Source: Eunapius fragilis (lineage: Eukaryota; Porifera; Demospongiae; Spongillida; Spongillidae). Taken from it: a DNA stretch of 64,000 bases. Position numbers and translations under genes: made by a program. The notes below the pieces were generated by a model. It was not told the DNA's origin and searched no databases. It worked only from the letters and a program-made list of their open reading frames with translations. The DNA lies in the NCBI GenBank assembly GCA_963681505.1, contig OY811973.1:13328268-13392267 (forward strand), written 5' to 3'. Below, piece after piece: positions 56,115 through 64,000 of this stretch (position 1 is its first letter; each line of letters starts with the position of its first letter).

Positions 56115-56229
56115 CTGAAACATTGAGATATGTACATGTAAACTGTTGTGTAGTAGAATTACATATCATGGCTGTACGTTCCCATGGCAACTGATCACAA
56201 ATTGCACCTTATTGCTATTTCCATGTGCC

Positions 56230-57574
56230 AATCACACCTGGTACATAAGCCTCCTATCACACCAGGTACATAAGCCTCCTATCACACCTGGTACATAAGC
56301 CTCCTATCACACCTGGTACATCAGCCTCCTATCACACCTGGTACATAAGCCTCCTATCACACCTGGTACATAAGCCTCCTATCACACCTGGTACATACGC
56401 CTCCTATCACACCTGGTACATAAGCCTCCTATCATGCCCGGTACAAAGGCCTCCTATCACACCTGGTACATAAGCCTCCTATCACACCTGCTACATATGC
56501 CTCCTATCATACCTGGTACATAAGCCTCTTATCACACCTGGTACATAGGCCTCCTATCACACCTGGTACATAAGCCTCCTATCACACCTGGTACATAGGC
56601 CTCCTATCACACCTGGTACATAAGCCTCCTATCACACCTGGTACATAAGCCTCCTATCACACCTGGCACATAAGCCTCCTATCACACCTGGTACATAAGC
56701 CTCCTATCACACCTGGTACATAAGCCTCCTATCACACCTGGTACATAAGCCTCCTATCACACCTGGTACATAAGCCTCCTATCACACCTGGTACATAAGC
56801 CTCCTATCACACCTGGTACATAAGCCTCCTATCACACCTGGTACATAAGCCTCCTATCACACCTGGTACATAAGCCTCCTATCACACCTGGTACATAAGC
56901 CTCCTATCACACCTGGTACATAGGCCTCCTATCACACCTGGTACATAAGCCTCCTATCACACCTGGTACATAAGCCTCCTATCACACCTGGTACATAAAC
57001 CTCCTATCACACCTGGTACATAAGCCTCCTGTCACACCTGGTACATAGGCCTCCTATCACACCTGGTACATAAGCCTCCTATCACACCTGGTACATACGC
57101 CTCCTATCACACCTGGTACATAAGCCTCCTATCATGCCCGGTACAAAGGCCTCCTATCACACCTGGTACATAAGCCTCCTATCACACCTGCTACATATGC
57201 CTCCTATCACACCTGGTACATAAGCCTCTTATCACACCTGGTACATAGGCCTCCTATCACACCTGGTACATAAGCCTTCTATCACACCTGGTACATAGGC
57301 CTCCTATCACACCTGGTACATAAGCCTCCTATCACACCTAGTACATAGGCCTCCTATCACACCTGGTACATAAGCCTCCTATCACACCTGGTACATAAGC
57401 CTCCTATCACACCTGGTACATAGGCCTCCTATCACACCTGGTACATAAGCCTCCTATCACAACTGGTACATAGGCCTCCTATCACACCTGGTACATACGC
57501 CTCCTATCACACCTGGTACATACGCCTCCTATCACACCTGATACATAGGCCTCCTATCACACCTGGTACATAAG
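56230..57574 (+). repeat. 25-bp satellite array, about 54 copies
   Basis: Same unit; contains duplicated sub-blocks marked by TATCATGCCCGGTACAAAGG (about 56431 and 57131) and CCTGCTACATATG. Confidence 0.97.
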
Positions 57575-57673
57575 CCTAATAACATGATGTGGTAACTGGA
57601 GTATATATAACAGCTGATCCTATGTAGACATTTGATTATGTGACAGTAGTGTTCAATACACACCACTGCTCAC

Positions 57674-58261
57674 CAAGGATTGATATGGTTGCCTTTTCAA
57701 TAGAAGTGGTTGCACCAGATCCTAAAGTGTTGCTGGAACATGAGACCACCAGACCATCCATTGCTGGTGTGACCACCACAGAGAGGTTGGAGGTAAGACA
57801 GTAAATATTCATAGGAGGTGTGTTGGTTGCTATGAAGGGTCCACATGTGCCACTAGTGAGGCAGGACAGACCAGGAGTTGGAGCAAACTGTTGCTGTGTG
57901 ATTGTGCCCCCTGCACAGCCCCCCACTGTAGGCCCATGCCATACTGTACCCCCTGCACAGCCCCCCACTGTAGGTCCATGCCATACTGTGCCCCCTGCAC
58001 AGCCCCCCACTGTAGGCCCATCCCATACTGTGCCCCCTGCACAGCCCCCCACTGTAGGCCCATGCCATACTGTGCCCCCTGCACAGCCCCCCACTGTAGG
58101 CCCATGCCATACTGTACCCCCTGCACAGCCCCCCACTATAGGCCCATGCCATACTGTGTTCCCAACATAGCTGCCAACGTTACACATGTAGTTGACAGCA
58201 GTGTTAGGACATATCTTCGTGGGACAGCTGGTCTCTCCTGTGAGCTGACATGGGGAGAAAA
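57674..58261 (-). CDS. gene 4 Ig-like exon with six 42-bp repeats
   Basis: 588 nt (196 codons), phase 1-1, acceptor CCACACCCTCCCAG, donor CCTTG|GTGAGC. Reads FSPCQLTGETSCPTKICPNT, AVNYMCNVGSYVGN, six copies of GGTVWHGPTVGGCA (one with Asp for His), CGPFIATNTPPM, LSVVVTPAMDGLVVSC. Open throughout and lacking the 10-nt deletion. The tandem repeat is inserted where the plus-strand Ig copies have a single VPSVGGC, so it lengthens one surface loop of the Ig-like fold by 14 residues per copy. Confidence 0.82.
57904..58155 (-). repeat. 42-bp coding VNTR, six copies
   Basis: Six units in frame; nonsynonymous differences (His/Asp, Thr/Ile) between units. Confidence 0.95.
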
Positions 58262-58855
58262 CTGGGAGGGTGTGGGGGGAGGGGTGTGTGCGATCTTTCA
58301 GGACATTTTTTAAAAATCCTCTTGATATCAAAAATTGATTCGACCCGTTTTTTTCCCCATGTGATGGATTTTCTTCCTTTAATTATAAGTTCTTACTCTT
58401 AGCGTCCGCGTGTATGCGGTACATGTGTACAGATGCATGCATGTAGAAAGACCTGAATTAATGTGTGGTAACTACAATTTGCATTCGCTCATTCAACCAT
58501 GGATTAAAGACCTACGGAGAGTTCCGTAGGCATGATTCAACATAGACCCCGTGAGACTTCGACGTGTATAAACACATACACTAAGCGTACATTGTCAACC
58601 ACTTATTTCGTTGTTGTAACTTTCTTTTTTTTGTATGGTAATTACTACACGTTCGTGAGTTCCCATGCATACAATAAACTTAGTCGAGTTGCTGTTTTTA
58701 GAACGGTTGTGGTAATCAAGTGCTAAGACTTTTAGGCTAAGTAGAATCCAGGTTGTGAGCTAAATTGTTTTTACCTCTGTTTTTACCTGTGGTGCATACA
58801 GCCATCGACAGTGATATAATAAACTCACGAGTGATAACACAAACGCATCACTTAC

Positions 58856-58880
58856 CGCTCAATAAGTGTCCGGATCGCAT
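58856..58880 (-). CDS. gene 4 first-exon candidate
   Basis: MRSGHLLS, phase 1, donor GAGCG|GTAAGT. The alternative upstream ATG gives MFLKTVASRHLHAIRTLIER in phase 2. Neither is a normal secretion signal. Confidence 0.35.
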
Positions 58881-58985
58881 GGAGATGGCGAGAAGCAACT
58901 GTTTTTAAAAACATTTATTTCCCTACATTTCCAGTAAATCCAGTCTACAGAGATAGATTATCAATATGTAGATAAGAGAGTCGAG

Positions 58986-58997
58986 TGCGCATGCGCA
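58986..58997. promoter_or_regulatory. NRF1-like palindrome, promoter of gene 4
   Basis: TGCGCATGCGCA at the conserved distance upstream of the first-exon candidate. The adjoining 100 bp (GATGGGAGATATCACCGCCC and on) are strongly conserved in all four units. Confidence 0.55.
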
Positions 58998-59714
58998 TTT
59001 TCAATCAGTGACGACAAACGTTTGCCTGCAGTTTTTCCTGGAAGGATGGGAGATATCACCGCCCGGCCTATCGGTTTCTCCGTGTCTGCAGCCGGTGCCG
59101 GAGTGTCATATTCAGTCTATCATAGATTTGATTTTTTTTTTTAAATATAAAATTGTTCTGCTTTGAAGTGGTGGCTTGGAATTGAAACATCTCTGCATCC
59201 TTGCCGTCCTGATCACCTGCTAGACCTCTAGGACACCATGCAGTGATGTATAGAGGTGGAGGGGACGTCACAACAGCTCAGCACATGCTACACACAGCAC
59301 ACATGTATTTAATGGTCAGTGGTGTGACCACAGCTAATAATCTAACACCTCAATTGGGGAGGGGGGGGGGTGCCAGTTGTTTTAGTGCTCCAAAAGAATA
59401 GAATATGGCACATTCACACTGTGTGTGTATATTGTTCTGTGTGTGTGTGTGTGCATGTGTCTAACCATCTATATTCTGGCTGTACACAAGGTATTTCCCT
59501 ACAAGCCAATGAATGACTAAAATGGTGTGGCCATCATTCTAATGTTGCACACTATATGTGTATATGTATGCATATGGTTACAATATGCACAAGGTAGCTA
59601 ACACCTTCATTGGAACTATAATATGGGATGAAGGACAGAACATAGAGTGTGTGGTGGTATATGGAAAACCCCCAGGGGTTGTAATATCTCACCACAGGAA
59701 GTCACCACCAGTGG

Positions 59715-59942
59715 ACCACCCTTACCTCCTCTGGTGTTGGTATTGGAATAGGTATTGCAGCAGCAGCCATAGTGGTGCTAAGTGGTGATGGTGGTGGTGG
59801 TGGTGGTGATGGTGGTAGTGGTGGTATAATGGTGGTGGTGGTAATATTGTGATGGTGTGATGGCAGTGGTGGTGATAGTGGAGGTGAGGCATGTGGTGTT
59901 GTGGGGTAAGCTCTCTCATCACCCTTCCCAACACAAGGCAAA
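59715..59942 (-). other. TGG/GAT-rich conserved tract (unit 4)
   Basis: Identical by eye to the unit 3 copy at 53500-53727, a sign of very recent duplication. Confidence 0.35.
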
Positions 59943-60399
59943 GTGCTTGTCCAACAAGGATAGTTGGAGATTTATTGCCGACCTGTTTATTAACATTAAG
60001 TATTGAAGTTGAAAATTCTGTGCATTTTACATCTGTACTTGTTTACACTGAATACAAAAATGATAACAATGTGATACTTCTGCCACCTTAGGACACACCC
60101 CCTCCTCCCACGGTACACTGTGTGGCGGTGACCCACACAATCGAAGGACTCATCCATGCTGAAGTGTGGCTGCATGGGAGTCCCCTTGCAAGCTTGCTAC
60201 AGGAAGCATAGGTCTCCTCTACATGTGCATAGCTAAATATTGTGGTGGATGCATACATGGGACTATCATATTAGCATCATGTCGGATGGATGTGTGGTAA
60301 ATATAACACACTGAACATATACCTCTGACTAATGGTACTAAACCAAAAAAGGTTTTGATGGCTACACCTACATGATCTGAATTGAACACACCAGTGTCT

Positions 60400-60461
60400 T
60401 TAGGCTAACACTGCAAGAACCACTGCCAGCACTGTGACCACACCAAAGGCTTCTCTTGTAC
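60400..60461 (-). CDS. gene 5 tail exon (GPI-signal-like)
   Basis: 62 nt, phase 1, same protein as gene 4 with one silent change in the hydrophobic run. Confidence 0.72.
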
Positions 60462-60606
60462 CTGTTTGTGTGAAAAGACCACAGTTAATGCCATCAACCC
60501 AATTGTTGAACCTTTAGTTCTAAGCTGGTAGACCACTGGTATTGGACCAATGATACCAGCAGAGATACGATTGAGCAGTAACCTTGTCAGCCAACAGCCT
60601 ATACCT

Positions 60607-61321
60607 ACATTAATGCCTTCATTAATGCCTTCACATCAGTAACAGTAATGCCTTCACATCAGTAACATTAATGCCTTCACATCAGTAACATTAATGCCTT
60701 CCAATCTGTAACATTAATGCATTCACATCAGTAACATTAATGCCTTCACATCAGTAACATTAATGCATTCACATCAGTAACATTATTGCCTTCACATCAG
60801 TAACATTAATGCCTTCACATCAGTAACATTAATGCCTTCCAATCTGTAACATTAATGCATTCACATCAGTAACATTAATGCCTTCACATCAGTAACATTA
60901 ATGCCTTCACATCAGTAACAGTAATGCCTTCACATCAGTAACATTAATGCCTTCACATCAGTAACATTAATGCCTTCCAATCTGTAACATTAATGCATTC
61001 ACATCAGTAACATTAATGCCTTCACATCAGTAACATTAATGCATTCACATCAGTAACATTATTGCCTTCACATCAGTAACATTAATGCCTTCACATCAGT
61101 AACATTAATGCCTTCCAATCTGTAACATTAATGCCTTCACATCAGTAACATTAATGCCTTCACATCAGTAACATTAATGCCTTCACATCAGTAACAGTAA
61201 TGCCTTCACATCAGTAACATTAATGCCTTCACATCAGTAACAGTAATGCCTTCACATCAGTAACATTAATGCCTTCACATCAGTAACAGTGCAGTAACGC
61301 CTTCATATCAGCAACATTAAT
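60607..61321 (-). repeat. 23-bp minisatellite, about thirty-one copies
   Basis: Longest version of this array. The block with CCAATCTGTAACATTAATGC is repeated more often than in gene 4, so the increase came from block duplication. Confidence 0.93.
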
Positions 61322-61410
61322 AGCTACAACAGTCCCAACACAATAAGAATTCATACTATTTATTTGTACTGTTTACACATACTTTAAATTCAAGGGTTAA
61401 AATGGCTGAC

Positions 61411-61551
61411 CTGAGGATGGAGTGGGCAGTAGTGTTGGTTGTGGTGTGGTCGTCGTGGCAACAACTGGTGGTTGATATGATGTTGGGAGAGGTGTGGCTG
61501 ATGGTTGGACCACAGGTGGTGTAGACGTTGTGGGTGCGGCTGGTCCGCTAC
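61411..61551 (-). CDS. gene 5 stalk exon
   Basis: 141 nt, phase 1-1, intact and the same as gene 4. Confidence 0.76.
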
Positions 61552-61958
61552 CTGGGCAGTCACATGACAGGTCACATGACATAACATGCACCCATCCCTT
61601 TTTTGGGGGTTGGGGGGGGGGGGTGTGTACAGTCTAAACTTATGCACCAATCTATCCAATGTTAGACTTGAAATGCTCAACCATATCTAGGGCTGGAATA
61701 GCACATCTTGGTTATTGTCAGGGGGTAGAGGGGAAGGAGAAGGTGACATAACACCATATGGTAGGCTTTTAGTACTTTGCCCCACGCACATCTTCCCTCT
61801 CTCTCCAGTAGCTACCAGTCTGCATACCTTAAACCTTCTCTACTGACTCATTGTTTTAGTCCCATGCGCAAGGAATACAGGCATCCATATATGCGTGTGT
61901 ATCTAGGCGCAGGGCCCCTCCTCCCCCACCACATGTACATGCAGCCCCTAATCTCACC

Positions 61959-62369
61959 CAGCACACACACACCCTCCAGCACACACACTGGGGAGTGTGG
62001 GGGTATGTGCTGGGTGAGTGTGGAGTGCATGCACCCCAGCAACACACATACACATCCCACACTTGCCCCAGCATACACATGCCCCCAGCATACACATGCC
62101 CCCAGCATACACAAGCCCCCAGCTACCATTCCCAACACACATCCTCCAGTACACATCCTCCTTTCAGCACACCCTCCCCAACACAACCTCCCCAGCATAC
62201 CCTCCCCAGTACACATCTTCTCATCAGCACACACCCAGCACACCCCCCAGCACATCCTCCCAGCACACACCCAGCACACCTCCAGCACACCCTCCCCAGC
62301 ACACCCCCAGCACACCCTCAGCACATCCTCCCAGCACACACACATCCTCCAGTACACATACTCGCACTC
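61959..62369. repeat. CACACCCYCCAG low-complexity intron (gene 5)
   Basis: Copy of 55445-55855. Confidence 0.85.
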
Positions 62370-62379
62370 AATGACTTAC

Positions 62380-62628
62380 TTGTTCTGGTTGCCATAGCAG
62401 CACTGCTGGTCCCAGCACAGTTGATGGCCACCACTGAGACAGTGTAGACTGTGTTATTGGTCAGTCCAGTGAATGTGTATGTGTTATCATTGGCAGGTAG
62501 GGAGATAGGAGTGCTGCCATTGATACTGACATTGTAGCTGGTAGCCGTGGGAACAGATATCCAGGTCACTGATTGCTGGTCTGAATAGATGATTGTCACT
62601 GATGTAATGTTTGGAGCACTGGGAGGAA
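62380..62628 (-). CDS. gene 5 FN3 exon
   Basis: 249 nt, phase 1-1. Differs visibly from gene 4 by one base (Leu to Gln: IYSDQQSVTW). Its Ig exon and promoter lie beyond the right edge of the window. Confidence 0.8.
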
Positions 62629-62742
62629 CTGAAACATTGAGATATGTACATGTAAACTGTTGTGTAGTAGAATTACATATCATGGCTGTACGTTCCCATG
62701 GCAACTGATCACAAATTGCACCTTATTGCTATTTCCATGTGC

Positions 62743-64000
62743 CAATCACACCTGGTACATAAGCCTCCTATCACACCAGGTACATAAGCCTCCTATCACA
62801 CCTGGTACATAAGCCTCCTATCACACCTGGTACATCAGCCTCCTATCACACCTGGTACATAAGCCTCCTATCACACCAGGTACATAAGCCTCCTATCACA
62901 CCTGGTACATAAGCCTCCTATCACACCTGGTACATACGCCTCCTATCACACCTGGTACATAAGCCTCCTATCATGCCCGGTACAAAGGCCTCCTATCACA
63001 CCTGGTACATAAGCCTCCTATCACACCTGCTACATATGCCTCCTATCATACCTGGTACATAAGCCTCTTATCACACCTGGTACATAGGCCTCCTATCACA
63101 CCTGGTACATAAGCCTCCTATCACACCTGGTACATAGGCCTCCTATCACACCTGGTACATAAGCCTCCTATCACACCTGGTACATAAGCCTCCTATCACA
63201 CCTGGCACATAAGCCTCCTATCATACCTGGTACATAAGCCTCCTATCACACCTGGTACATAAGCCTCCTATCACACCTGGTACATAAGCCTCCTATCACA
63301 CCTGGTACATAGGCCTCCTATCACACCTGGTACATAAGCCTCCTATCACACCTGGTACATAAGCCTCCTATCACACCTGGTACATAAGCCTCCTATCACA
63401 CCTGGTACATAGGCCTCCTATCACACCTGGCACATAGGCCTCCTATCACACCTGGTACATAAGCCTCCTATCACACCTGCTACATATGCCTCCTATCATA
63501 CCTGGTACATAAGCCTCTTATCACACCTGGTACATAGGCCTCCTATCACACCTGGTACATAAGCCTCCTATCACACCTGGTACATAAGCCTCCTATCACA
63601 CCTGGTACATAGGCCTCCTATCACACCTGGTACATACGCCTCCTATCACACCTGGTACATAAGCCTCCTATCACACCTGGTACATAGGCCTCCTATCACA
63701 CCTGGTACATAAGCCTCCTGTCACACCTGGTACATAGGCCTCCTATCACACCTGGTACATAAGCCTCCTATCACACCTGGTACATACGCCTCCTATCACA
63801 CCTGGTACATAAGCCTCCTATCATGCCCGGTACAAAGGCCTCCTATCACACCTGGTACATAAGCCTCCTATCACACCTGCTACATATGCCTCCTATCATA
63901 CCTGGTACATAAGCCTCCTATCACACCTGGTACATAAGCCTCTTATCACACCTGGTACATAAGCCTCTTATCACACCTGGTACATAAGCCTCCTATCGCA
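62743..64000 (+). repeat. 25-bp satellite array, at least 50 copies
   Basis: Starts identically to the array at 56230 (AATCACACCTGG, then a CACCAGG variant) and runs off the window. Confidence 0.97.

Larger units (their letters stand above)
49611..57574 (-). repeat. segmental duplication unit 3 (7.96 kb)
   Basis: Carries the Ig exon and promoter-like region of gene 3, a private 1.8-kb transposon, and the tail, stalk and FN3 exons of gene 4. Confidence 0.9.
57575..64000 (-). repeat. segmental duplication unit 4 (cut by window end)
   Basis: Carries the Ig exon and promoter of gene 4 and the tail, stalk and FN3 exons of gene 5; ends in the next satellite array at the window edge. Confidence 0.9.

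Overview
The window looks like animal nuclear DNA, most likely from a sponge. Coding sequence comes in short exons with GT-AG borders, separated by long introns full of microsatellites, minisatellites, foldback elements and decayed transposons. There are no operons or ribosome-binding sites. The sponge assignment is inferred from resemblance of the surface-protein exons and of the KADPEKKKASVRES-type repeat protein to families I associate with demosponge genomes; it is not proven.

0-15 kb is mostly transposon debris: a decayed retroelement-associated reading frame (0.9-1.5 kb), a rearranged Ty3/Gypsy relic (7.6-9.4 kb) interrupted by an inverted-repeat element, several foldback or MITE-like elements, and one hAT-like element nested in a foldback (13.0-13.7 kb). 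15-30.3 kb holds plus-strand Ig-like and FN3 exons (copies A and B). A minus-strand gene for a 15-residue-repeat protein (18.4-16.2 kb) lies inside the first A intron. A 1.5-kb minisatellite lies at 25.8-27.3 kb, after the B FN3 exon.

32-64 kb is the heart of the window: five minus-strand copies of one gene, arranged as 7.3-8.0 kb tandem segmental duplications (copies start near 34366, 41714, 49611 and 57575, plus a 3' partial copy before 34366; the fifth gene runs off the right edge). Reading each gene on the minus strand gives: conserved upstream region with a palindromic NRF1-like site and a small first-exon candidate; Ig-like exon with an in-frame 42-bp repeat; intron filled with a 25-bp satellite; FN3 exon; Thr/Pro stalk exon; and a last exon ending in a bare hydrophobic tail. 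The FN3, stalk and tail junctions are all phase 1, so exons can be skipped or shuffled without frame loss. The tail resembles a GPI-anchor signal. I infer a family of small outer-surface recognition or adhesion proteins.

State of the copies: gene 1 is broken in several exons; genes 2 and 3 share a 10-nt deletion in the Ig exon; gene 4 has all four visible exons open; gene 5 is open in the three exons visible. Copy-number repeats differ between the duplicates: the 42-bp coding repeat (8, 3, 5, 6 copies), a 23-bp minisatellite (about 4, 10, 18, 31 copies) and the 25-bp satellite (0.9-3.4 kb arrays). The plus-strand A/B copies and the minus-strand array converge at about 30-32 kb.
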